Shown here piece by piece: positions 36,166 to 47,280 of a stretch of DNA of 64,000 nucleotides (the first letter of the stretch is position 1; every line of letters begins with the position of its first letter). The stretch lies in assembly GCF_021018895.1 (NCBI RefSeq), contig NC_079378.1:24851160-24915159 (forward strand), written 5' to 3'. The position numbers and the translations under genes are program-made. A model generated the notes under the pieces. It saw only the letters and a list, made by a program, of their open reading frames with translations. It was not told the origin of the DNA and did not search any database. The DNA is from Seriola aureovittata (lineage: Eukaryota; Chordata; Actinopteri; Carangiformes; Carangidae).

Positions 36166-39100
36166 CAGCTCTGCTTCACAGTGCATTAAAGCTGATAAAA
36201 ATTAAGTCAACTTATAGAATCGACCCATCACTGTGACTGACGTCTGCCACTTTATCATATTAAATATAGGAAAGAACTACATTCCTCCAGAGATTTCTTA
36301 ATCCCAAACAGCGTCCAGTGCTAACTATCATCATGCTAAAAAATGCCACAGTAAGTTGTTGGTAAGGACGGTGACACTGCAAGTAGACAGACGAGAGCAG
36401 AGAATGTGGAGTAGACTGATGCTGAATGTTGAGATTGAAGTAGAAGTTGAATGTAAGGCAGGAAGACCTAAATGGAAAAGTAAGTTTTTACAATGCGTGT
36501 GAGGTGAGAGGTGAAGAGATGTTAAGTAAGTGCAATGAAAGCGACTGAATGCAGCTGTTGAGTGAAACTATAGTTTTGCTCTTGAATGTAAAAGTTAAGT
36601 GAGATGATGGCAGCTGGAGGAGCGTGAAGAGAGAGGAAACCAGAAGACATATTAAGATGATCTTTGTTGTCACCGTTGTTGTTTGAAGAAGTGAGAAAGT
36701 GTTTTGAGAATATATTAATGGGACATCAGGGCTTGACAGATCCTGGATAGTGAGGCGGTAACGTGCAATAATAGTTTGTTTGCCCCCGCATGAGAGATTT
36801 AGAGTCATAATCCCTTTCCTACACACATCTCCACCCACATCCTACAGTATCTACAGCTTATTAACTTTCTTTTAAATGCTGTGTTGCCTGTGTAGGTGTG
36901 TACTTACAGTGTGCTTATAAGGTCTGTGTGTCTGTGTGTGTATCTGTGATTAAGAGTAAGGTAAGACAAGACGGAGAGGCAAGGAGAAAAAGAAAGGGCA
37001 TGAGATTGAAACAGTAATCGATAGACTCAATAAAACATAAACGAGAGAACAGCCACCCTGTGATGGGTGCAAAAATTTCCCCAAGGTCAGCCGGAGACAG
37101 GGAAATCTATTTGTTCATAATGAACTCAGACGGCTGTTGTTTAATTTCTGTGTGTAAACTCAACAAGACGACAGCTGGGCGACAAGAGACGGAAGAGTTT
37201 TCTCATTTCCTCGGGGCCTCTACACTGGGCCTGTCAAACAGCCTCCTGTCCACTAAGACACATATCTGTTAGAGGTAGAACAAGTTCATAACATCAACCC
37301 CATCCCAAAATAGAAAGAAAAGAGTAAATCATTAGAAAAGTGGAAGCACATTGCACCTTACAAGCACTGGGACTTGCTTAAAACATGTAAAAGTAAACTC
37401 ACTGTCTTGGGAGGTTTTTTAAAAGGTTATGAAAAACAACCAGGGAATCCCCCTAATTCAGAGTAACTGGGACTAACAGGCAATAATGAGTATTAAACTA
37501 CAGCTGAGTCATCACCAGTGTTTGAGAATCACAGTGGGGATTTAAAGCTTTTATTGCACTGTACAAAAACTAACCAACATCCAGGGAACATTTTTGGAGC
37601 AAATCTTGGAAACGTTTGATTTTAAATGTACTACAAAGAACCAACAACGCATTTTAATCACACTGAGTGCGGTGTTAACAATACTGCACTATAGCATACA
37701 ATAATGTTTATCTGTGACGTGAGACCATTATGAGCTATGCATCTTTTGATTTTAAGGTTTTACAAAGTCTGTGTGTGGGATTTTGTTTTTGTCTTTTTCT
37801 TCACTCAAAGCAGGAAAATGTAGAATTTTGAAATGATCCTTCAGTGAATTATCTAAAAGAACTATGATCCAGCTGAACTGCAGATCCTTGTGATTAAACA
37901 GCTCCTGTTCAAAAACACAGTTCACAGCAGCGTTACACTCTAATGTGCTGCAGTCAGTGTCGGTGCATTGTCACAAACACTGCTGTAGTACCAACATGTT
38001 CAAACCGTATTTTAAATATGCAGATAGAAATGTGTGCCATGCAGTTTGACAAGTTAAAGGGAAAATCTCATGTATAACTAGCTCCCTCTAATGGAAGCAG
38101 CTGGTTGCTAAAGGGTAACACTCTTAATGAGGGGTATAAAAAAAAAAAAAAAAAACAGTTTGAGATGTATCCAGTATGTGGGGTTAGAAACTATGGATCT
38201 AATTTTGTGGAACTGTTTGTGACAACTGAATTATGCAAACTCATCAAAAATAAAATATAAATCAGTCCCGAAATTACAGAACAAAACGTGTGTGCAATGC
38301 TCACAGTTCCTCAGTATGACATACTGGAAGCATGACACCTCTGCAAGTTTGAGCCTTGGCTGCAACACTGTGTTTGAATATTTCTAATTTAATAAACATT
38401 AATTTTAAAAGGGCACAACACAGAAGCTATTTATTTTGTACTTGTAGAGTATTTTTCCTCCTGCAGCCTGATATTTTATTCATGTTTAAGTGAGAGGCTT
38501 CATTTTCTGGGAAATGCAACCAATGTGAAGGATGTAAAGTGTTCCCCTTGATCAATATACAAGACAGTATACAGTACTTCAAACAACAAAACCTCTCTGG
38601 ATGACCTAAATGTACAGAATGCAGCCAGTTTACATGTAAGTTTAGTCAATAATACAAACGGTGTATATCTGAAGTATTATGTCAGTTTTTTTTGTTGTTG
38701 TTTTTTGTCAGAAATGTACTTAAATATCAGTGTTGATGTTTTTTATAGTCTTTCAGTCTTTGTTCTACCGTGTCATGTTTCCTGCTCAGAAGGAGACAGA
38801 GTAGCTGTTCCTCCCTTTGGTGTGTTTTTGTGTTCGGTCAGCACTGCTGCTGTATCCACACTGATTTGTCTCTTGAGTGAACTTCACCCAAACTGAATCC
38901 CACTGTGCGACTGAGCTGTGTGTTTGTGAAAGATGCAATGTATTCAAGTGGAAACAGCAGAACAACAATTCCTAAAGCCAACATGTGTCCTGTCATACCC
39001 AGCAATGACCTTGGTGGTCTCCAGAGTTTTAGTCACGCAAGTCTTCCAGAAAGTTCCCACAACCTCTCTCTCCAACTGTTAAAGACTTGGGTTTCTTTCA

Positions 39101-40028
39101 AGCCAATCTTCTTGTCTTCCGAGAAAAAAAAAACGAGACTTAAAAAAAATAAATAAATAAAAAAAGAACAAAAAAAAGCCATAAATAAAAATGGGCCTTG
39201 GCGCTGATTAGCCACGGAGAGAAGGCCTGAATCCTCAGGCACCTCCCGAGTGTTACCAGGGATTTAGACACACGTTGGACTCCTGACAATAAGAGCCAAA
39301 GGAAGCAGCAGGAACATCATGGCTTTTTTTGACAACTTTGCAAAGCAGGAAAGAAGACCAGCAATATGCATCGAGAACTAACAGCCTGCACTCAAGGAGG
39401 GAAACTCATTCAGCAGGTTAACAAACTACAATCAGGATTTGCAGGCTACAAAGGCAATCACTGCAGTGGTCTGCAACAATGACTGATAATTGTCGAGACT
39501 GACATGGAATTTTTTTTTTTTGCAAAGCATGCATACGTCACTGTTCTTTGGCTCATGACTCCCTCTCAGTATCAAGCCCTCAATTCACCCTCGCTCCATG
39601 TTTGCCATCAGACCTGTGTACATTTCAACAATAACTCCTACATGAATTGAAAGGAGATGTCTTATTATGGAACATTATTCAATAAAATAACATATATTTG
39701 TATGATTGTAAGCTGTGCCCTTCAAGGTTTTGTCTTCTTTGTCTAACTTCTTTTAAAAACCCTTTTAAAATGCTGTATTAGTTCCCCGGTTAAGGGAACA
39801 TTTTCAAGTAGGGAAAGGTGTTTTGGAATAAGTGACTGGAGGTCCCAGGTGAGCTAAGAGAGAAAGGTGACAGAAGTCGGTGTCTCTGCAGGCTGAACCA
39901 GCTGCTTCAACTCTCTCTCTTGTCTCTGTCTTTAATGGACTAGTTTTTCAAGTTTAGCAAAGCTAGTTTCAGATAGTTTTGACTGCAGCAGATTTGGAGA
40001 GGTGGTGTGAGGAGGACGCTAACACTCT

Positions 40029-40340
40029 CACTGGCCACGTTATTACACTTGGTACACCTGTACAGTCTAATGCAATCCAATACAACAGCTCTGCCATGAA
40101 TTTAGCCTTTACAAAGAATCATGTTCAGTTTGTCTCGACACTGTCAGAAAGGTGATAATCCTATTTTATGTTTATTAGTGAAGCCATGGTGGTTTTGTAC
40201 TGGAGTCAATCACAATGAAAGGTGTTTCTAATATTTTACCCCCCTCATAAATGGGGTGGGATGAAGTAGAATTCAAGGCCGAGATGTTGCACTGGATTGC
40301 ATCAGATTGTACAGGTGCTGCCTTTATAAAGTGGCCAGTG
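40029..40340. mobile_element. Complete short inverted-repeat element (MITE-like), 312 bp
   Basis: Left end CACTGGCCACGTTATTACAC is mirrored by right end CTTTATAAAGTGGCCAGTG; the outer ten bases are perfectly inverted. The interior GGTACACCTGTACAGTCTAA is typical of a common fish repeat of this type. No coding capacity. Confidence 0.65.
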
Positions 40341-41343
40341 ATATATCTTTTTTTTCATATCACCTTTTTTATACAGGGTCAGGCATTTCCTAAAACAGCT
40401 GGGCACTGTATATTTTGGCAAGCCTTACTCAAACAGGAAGAAATTGTGAATTTGTTAGGACCTATTTTCAGCGGTGAATGAATAAACACAGATTCCTCCA
40501 CCAGCAGGAGAGTGTATTAGGGACTGACTCTGAGTTACTGTGTATTGGATTGCAGCCGAAGTGATCTGTGAGTGTATGTCCCCAGTGAAATCTAATTGGA
40601 AGATATTGCATCAATTACACTTACACTCAGTAAATTAACATGTAGCTCAAAATGTCACGCTTAAATCCAAAAGCAATATTTCATATGTGCCTAAAAACTG
40701 GACAGGAGGTTGACTTGCACTCGCTGCCTAAATCATGATTATCATAATTAGTCTGACACTGATGTCCATCCATACAGTCTGTATGTTTCAATCAATCTAA
40801 TTCACACAGACCCTCTGGACTCACCGTACAACACTGATACTTCAAACTGAGAACTACATCAGACATACACAAACTTCAGCTTTTCTAACGTCCACTTCAT
40901 CTCTGAGTATAAAAGGTGAGGCTGTGATCAACCACAGATTACAGAGGCTGCGTACCAACACATAGATGTCCTGCAACACATGACACCAGTGGCCTGAATG
41001 AAATCCATAGTTTCCCAACAAAAATATATAAATCTATATCTACACTATATTTATTCCCAAAACACATATGGCATAATTAGATGACTGTACTATATATATG
41101 TAAAGTGTCACTCATTAACACCCACTGCCTAAATTAAGAATTCAATTAGTATAAATAAATAAATAAATAATTGCGTTTATCATCCAAACCAACCACCTCT
41201 GTCAAACCTGAATCACATTAACTGGCATTTGCAAATCATAAGTTACAGTAAACTACTCACAACACTGGTCACACAGCCTGTAGCACTGCTCATACAACAT
41301 TAACACAAACATTAGCAAACAGCAGCAGAGTAAACTGTCTTAC

Positions 41344-41830
41344 CTTCAACCAGGTGTTTCTTCTTTCCATTCCTCTGAGCGGTAATACACCCAAAACACA
41401 AAGTGTAGCAACTAAACTTAACGTAAGATAGCTGCTTTAGCTAACTGCTTCTTCTTCGGGTCTCCTGCGGTGCTAGCTAAAACAAGCTAGTTATTGTCAT
41501 ATTTACGATGAAATAAACTAGTATCAGCTCCAAAATGGAAATCCCTGTGTGACGTCCTTCTGATATTTCCGGGTTGTTGTTTTTTTTTCACTTCCTTCTT
41601 CGTTGGTTGATGTTGTAACTGTCTGCATCTTCCTTTGTTTATTTCCTACAAAAAAAAAAAAAAAACGTCTCAGTTGTTGCCTCTGTACACCAATTTGAGT
41701 TTGATTAGCCCGCCATCTGAAATCCGTCCTACAATACAACATGTGTGTCGAGCAGTGCCACCGTGCGGCGGAGAGGGAAAGAGCAACCGGATGTGGCCTG
41801 TGATTTTAATATGTCTGCAGGTGTGTAAAT
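41344..41830. promoter_or_regulatory. Promoter-like island with candidate minus-strand first exon
   Basis: Contains an ETS-type CCGGAAAT (minus strand, near 41566), a CRE-like GACGTCA (minus strand, near 41550), GCTAGC/TTAGCTAA blocks and, near 41787, a second ETS-type ACCGGATGT on the plus strand. On the minus strand a leader leads to an ATG at 41370 and nine codons (MERRNTWLK) ending at a strong donor AAG-GTAAGA at 41344. No downstream exon was identified. Confidence 0.3.
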
Positions 41831-41997
41831 TATTTACTTCTAAAAACTTACATAACATGCGCTTTATGCTTTAACTATCTGCCAATGTTTTTTTTTGTAA
41901 ATGAAAGGGTTTTTTTCAGGCATTTTTTCAGGTAAATGGTGTTAGTCTCAATGGTGGCAAGTGCTGGCTTATTGATTATAAAATTCTATTGTTCATC

Positions 41998-42041
41998 TTG
42001 TTTGTTTGTTTGTTTGTTTGTTTGTTTGTTTGTTTGTTTGT
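41998..42041. repeat. (TTTG)n microsatellite
   Basis: About ten TTTG units. Confidence 0.95.
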
Positions 42042-43225
42042 CTAATACAAGAGTTTTACTGGTTAAGCTCTGTTCTGTTTTTTTCTGTTCATTATTTGCA
42101 TCATTTGCATGTGTACTAAAAAAACTGACAAACTGGTTTCAGTAGTTTAATATGTATTTATTTATTTATTATTAGATTTCAATTGGGATATCACTTTGAT
42201 ATTTGTGTTAAGAAACTGCAATTCCCTGCTGTGTTTCTTTCATATTTAATTTCGAAGCCACCTATGGAGCTATAATGAAGACAGCCTATATGGTGGAAGC
42301 TTGTGGCTGCTATAAAAAGAATTGACTTGATTAACTCAATAATAAAAGTGTCCTTTGTACCCATAGGAAAAAAAATCCTTGAGAAGTCAGCCTGAAAACC
42401 TCAGAGGGTTAGTGTATATAAGGTATATATAATAATATATAGGTTAGGTGTATGCAGGGCTTTCCCCAGGCTTCCCATTTAGAGATGTGAATCTTTTGAG
42501 TTACTGTTAATATGTAAAGTGTAGTCATAAGGGTCCTGGTGCGTGTTAACACTAACATGGTTAGAGTAGAGGACTGAGCTGATGTGCGCCAGGCTGCCAT
42601 GACAGGAAGGAGCATGTAACCTCTCTGTCAGAGATACAGCATCTAATATGTTTGACGTAGGGTCAGGGACCAAGCACATCATTAATGCATCTACACCTCA
42701 CATCATGAGTGACGACTGCACATCTTTAAACTGCTGGCTAATTATCCACTAGGACACACTTCCTGGTGCTTGCAGAGTTTAGGGAAGTGGCTGGAGGTGG
42801 TGAAAACCTGGTATACTATATTTACTAAATGCAAACATTAAAAGGCCAGAATATGAGTCTGAGCTGCTTGTTAGGTGGTCAGATAGCTGGTCATAACTCC
42901 CCCACACCTTTTCAACATCAGTGTCAGGGGCTCTGTGCCTGACCTTTTCTGTAACTTTCCAAAACCGACAACATTCGCACCCACTTCACACTGTGAGGAG
43001 GTGAGCAGGATGAACTTCTCTCTCCAGCTCTCTCTTTTCATTTGTTAGACAACTCACAATTCATGTGAACAACCAAGTGCAACACTGTGAATATTCTCCT
43101 GGAGAGAGTGTCTGAAAACCTGCTCCCTGTATCCCTGTATTTAAACATAGCGCATATGATTTGTGAGGTGGGTCTGAAGTTGACAACACATCGCATGAAC
43201 CACTTGCTTTCATAGTTAATCTTTA

Positions 43226-43320
43226 TCCTTGAGACTGGGGACTCTCTCCCTCTGTCTCTCTCTCCCCCTCTCTCTCTCTCTCTCTGCCAACTGTCCAATA
43301 AAGCCAAAAAATCATGTAAA
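43226..43320 (+). mobile_element. Truncated SINE tail
   Basis: Plus-strand fragment with a long CT-rich tract followed by CTGTCCAATAAAGCCAAAAA, nearly identical to the tail of the copy at 44300-44475 in the opposite orientation. Confidence 0.5.
43241..43286. repeat. (CT)n tract in SINE tail
   Basis: CT-rich tract that belongs to the truncated SINE copy. Confidence 0.85.
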
Positions 43321-44299
43321 AAACTGAAACTCTCAGACATTCACTTGTAGCCTAATACTGTAGCCTACATCTCGAGTATATGCCAAAGATATGAAAAGAA
43401 CTTGGGAAATTTGAGCGCACGGAATAGCCCCAATCCACAGATGCACTTATTCCATTATGTCAGGTTTGAGCAGCTGGCAGTGGTGATGCTGATGCAGCTG
43501 TCATTCAGAGGGAGCACGCCTCTTCTTGCTTCACCCCAGACGTAAGAGAGGAGGTCTGGTGAGGCGTGTCACTCAAGCTGCAGAGGGAGGGAGAAACTGT
43601 GACCCTGATTTTAATTGCCCCTCATGCACTGGCTGCTGGAGGTGAAGCAGCTCTTCCTCCCAGTTGGCCCCTCCAGTTGAGGAGGGACTTCCTCTCTCAG
43701 GAACCTGTGCAGATATTTCACACCCACATAAACCAGCTCACTCTCTGGGCCTGGTCCACGAGAGGTTTCATTTGAAATCTACTGGGCTATCACAGAGTTA
43801 TTAATATTATTCAAAAGGCTAAAGCATGATCCACCGGGACACGTTATGACTGAATGTTTGACGAACGGTGTGTTAAGGCACAGGATATTCTCCTCTCGAG
43901 TTCAGTTGGTGCAATTTTATCCTTTCTTCAAGACTTAATTGACAAAAAAGAAGAGGTCTATCACAGTGTGCTCAGAAGTTATTTCAGCTTGCCATGCCTG
44001 TTGTGATGAAGAAACTGCAGACCAGCTTCCTCTGGTTTGTCATTTCATGAAAGGGGCACCGAGACTATTACCTTTCTCCAAGCCAGTTTCACCATGTTGG
44101 GCTCTGGCTGTAGTTCTGGAGGCTCTCGCCAGCCATCGCCCTGAGCTGCTGGAACACAATGACTTGAAAATACTATCTCTTAAGGTGGCTTTGCTGTTGT
44201 GTGTGATATTCATGCGTCCTGCCTGTGTGTGGTTCAACTCAGGGTGACAGCGTAATCCTGCTTTTATCCTAAAGGTGGCTAATCCATGCTCACCAGTGG

Positions 44300-44475
44300 A
44301 CTTTTTTTTGGTCATTTTTTCCTTTATTGGACAGTTGACAGTATAGAGGGAAACAGGAAATGAGGGGAGGGTGGGGGGAATGACTTGCAGTAAAGGTCCC
44401 CATCAGTATGACTCGAACTGAGGACATTATAGTTTGTGCTGTAACTATTAGGGAACTCGGGCACCTCTGGACCAT
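44300..44475 (-). mobile_element. tRNA-derived SINE copy
   Basis: Minus strand: GTGCCCGAGTTCCC, then CCTCAGTTCGAGTC (B box with one change), GGGGACCTTTACTGCAAG, a C/T-rich body and CAATAAAGG-type tail ending in an A tract. Same architecture as the copy at 8050-8195. Confidence 0.6.
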
Positions 44476-45714
44476 GTCGCTTTTCAGCTTCCACTACTTA
44501 GAACAGCACTGGCTGCATATGTTGTGCCCTCTTCTTACTTTACTTTATAAGTTACTTTCTTTATAAGAGGGGACCAGTTGTTTGTATTGAGACCCTTTAA
44601 ACAGGGCCCAGGAGGTTACGAGACCCCTGGGAGAATCTGCCAGTGGAATATAGAAGTATCCAGTGAGTCTCTGTCGTAGTCCATAATGCAAACAACTGGT
44701 CCCCTTTTCTGAGGGCCACCACCCTGCAGGACCTGTGTGTCAGGATATAAAGGATCCTCACCACCTCTGTAATGGACGGCTCCACCTTTTACACTCAGGC
44801 AAATGTCTGCGTGGTCAGAAGTTCGACACAGAGAGACTCTCTGCTCAAAGCTTCTGTCAGTGGGAATGGACATGCTTTTTAGTTTATAGTTATAAAAACA
44901 TTAAAATATGCTCTTTAACCTTGACCGATTTACTGTATAGATTTACTGCAAAGATTTACTGTATATTATTTTAGGTGAAAACTCCTGCATCATTGGCATA
45001 CATTTCCCTGTTGCCTGGACGGCGCAGCGCTGAGCATGGACACAAGTATCCATAATCCTGGATGTCCCGTCCCACATAGAAGTCTCAGTGACATGATCAT
45101 GAAAAAGCTCTGCTTGGTGAGCTGTCAACACGGAGCCGATGTTACAAGCACTCACCATCAAGCCTGTCGCCCATATGAGCACTTTCAGTCATGGTGGATT
45201 GAAAGTGACATATTTAGAAGCAGTGAAGATGTAGATGAGAGAAAAGATAAAAAGGTAGATAAAAGCAGATAAAGTCAGTCACAGTAGAATAAATAAAACT
45301 GAAGTGGACCAAAAAAAAAAAACTAAAAAAATCAGTCAGTGCAGGTACAATGCAAAAATAAAATACTAAATTTAAAGATCCCATCCAGACATGTTTGATG
45401 ACATATAAAAATATAACCAAAAAGAGCTTTAAATATTTACTGAGCAGTAAAACATCTACATCAATAACTGATCGCCATTTAGCGCTCACCGCTCCGCTGT
45501 GTTGGAATTAATAAAGCTATTAGGAAATCTTCTCTGATACTCAAAGAGGAATATGAGGCATTTTTAAAGTTCGTCTCCACACGTTTTAAATGTGTGGAGA
45601 TTAACTTTATGTAAAAATAATGATATTTTGTTTAACATGGTTTTCACACATAAAAGGTGAAAAAAAGAAAAACTGGGTCTGAAGCTCATCTCCTCTGACT
45701 TCCTGATTGAGAAA

Positions 45715-46250
45715 TGTGGATCAGGCCTTTAGCCCCGCCCACCACCTGCTGGCTCCAGGTGGACAGGTGAAAGAGCAGAGAGTATCAAGATGGTGAGAGG
45801 AGGAAACATCAGAGAGACTCAGCCACATGTTTGAGCCTCAGTCAGACCCAGACTCAGAGGAGGAGTCTGAGACCAGAACCAGAGACTAGCAGACGGATTA
45901 GCGCAGTTAGCATCTTTTATTTTTTGTTTGTTAGCTTGTAACTGTCAGTGGCTGACACAGTGTTAGCGGTTGTGCTAATGCTAACTCTCACTATCTCTGT
46001 TCTGACAAGGTTTCAGGTGTATTTAGCCCCGCCCCCCGTCCCCACAGGGTGACGGGATTGGTTCCTCAGGTCTGTGACGTATGAAACCCTGAATCTGTGT
46101 TTATGAGACTCATTGGTTCACTGCAGTTCAAGGTGGAAACACTCAGTCATGGTGTTGATGATTATTTCACTCATCATATGTCTGTATTATATAAAAACAT
46201 CATATGGACGTTAACAAGGTTAAACATTGGATTTTTAACAGAAGGGATCT
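45715..46250 (+). repeat. Probable interspersed repeat with short coding remnant
   Basis: The stretch with TTTAGCCCCGCCC (45727 and again 46023), MFEPQSDPDSEEE-like codons from 45829 and GAAACCCTGAATCTGTG recurs in my memory of fish genomes, but only one copy is in this window. The short reading piece ends in a stop after about 20 codons. Confidence 0.35.
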
Positions 46251-46257
46251 TTAAATA

Positions 46258-46860
46258 TTAAAAAGGTCTTTGACACTGCTGCTCACAATTTGTTATAAAA
46301 ATAATACATTTAGTATTAGAGGAAGCTACTTGGAGAAAAAGTATCAGCACATTTCAATATAAATTACACGACTCAGAGGCCTGTAGGTAAAGCATCAGCA
46401 TCTACAGTCAGACACTTAAAATAAAAATCTGTCTGATGGCATCAGTCACATCCGGAGAAGACACAATCTATTCAGCTCTGAGAGCTTCACTCATGTTTGT
46501 TTTCTGAAATTAGCCTCCGATTATATCAACAGTCTGGCCCCAGAGCCTCTTTCCAGATGTATCCAAAGACAAGACAGTAACGAGGAGCGTGGTGAATGGC
46601 AACCGTAACATACCACATCACAGATCTAAATTTGGACAGTGGGCTCTCTCCATTAGGGGCTGTCAACTCTGGAACACATTACCAACTGAAATCAAATTAA
46701 TTACAGATATAAAATCCCACACAACAAGGATTAAGGGCAGGCTAGAAGCAAAACAGAGCTGTAGTCATTTTTAGCTAATTGTCCTCTAAATTACAGTTTT
46801 TTTTGTCATTGTATTTCCATATCTGTATTGTATTGTGGTTTTATGAGAATGAAAGCTTTA
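46258..46860 (+). pseudogene. LINE (non-LTR retrotransposon) 3' relic
   Basis: KVFDTAAHNLL near 46264 resembles the KAFDTVDHxLL motif of LINE reverse transcriptases. Further on, LRRRHN, YINSLAP and then HHRSKFGQWALSIRGCQLWN with LPTEIK match the C terminus of such ORF2 proteins, which ends at TAG near 46772. Frames are interrupted, so it is inactive. Confidence 0.65.
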
Positions 46861-46969
46861 TATTTTAATTATACTTTGAATGTAAAAAGAGCTGAAAATG
46901 AGCTGTAGCTCTAATTCTTTGTGCAGTGCATCAGCTTCCTGCTCTGTACTGAAACTATAGACAGGTGAC

Positions 46970-47280
46970 GTGGAGAAGGAAAACACTGAAGAAGAGTGAA
47001 GAAACAAGTGATGCGAATTATATACTATAGTCTCCACAGTTATCAGATCTCTAACTGAAGACCTATGGGTGAACCTGGACTCAAAATGAGAGGATATCTT
47101 TTGGGAGAATGGTGTTCATCCTCTGTTAGAGTTCAGAGACCTGTAGAATAAATGCTAAGGAGCAGTGAAGCTGTTCTGGCAGCACATGGTGGCCGAACAC
47201 CTTACTGAGACACTTTATGTTGGCTTTTCCTTTTATTTGTCAGTTGTACTTTATGTACTTTTTTTGTGAATGTGAATAAA
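46970..47280 (+). mobile_element. Possible DNA-transposon 3' fragment
   Basis: The stretch with CTGTTCTGGCAGCACATGG and CTTACTGAGACACTTTATGT resembles ends of mariner/Tc1-type fish elements, finishing near a short TTATTATTAT run. Recognition is by memory only. Confidence 0.3.
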
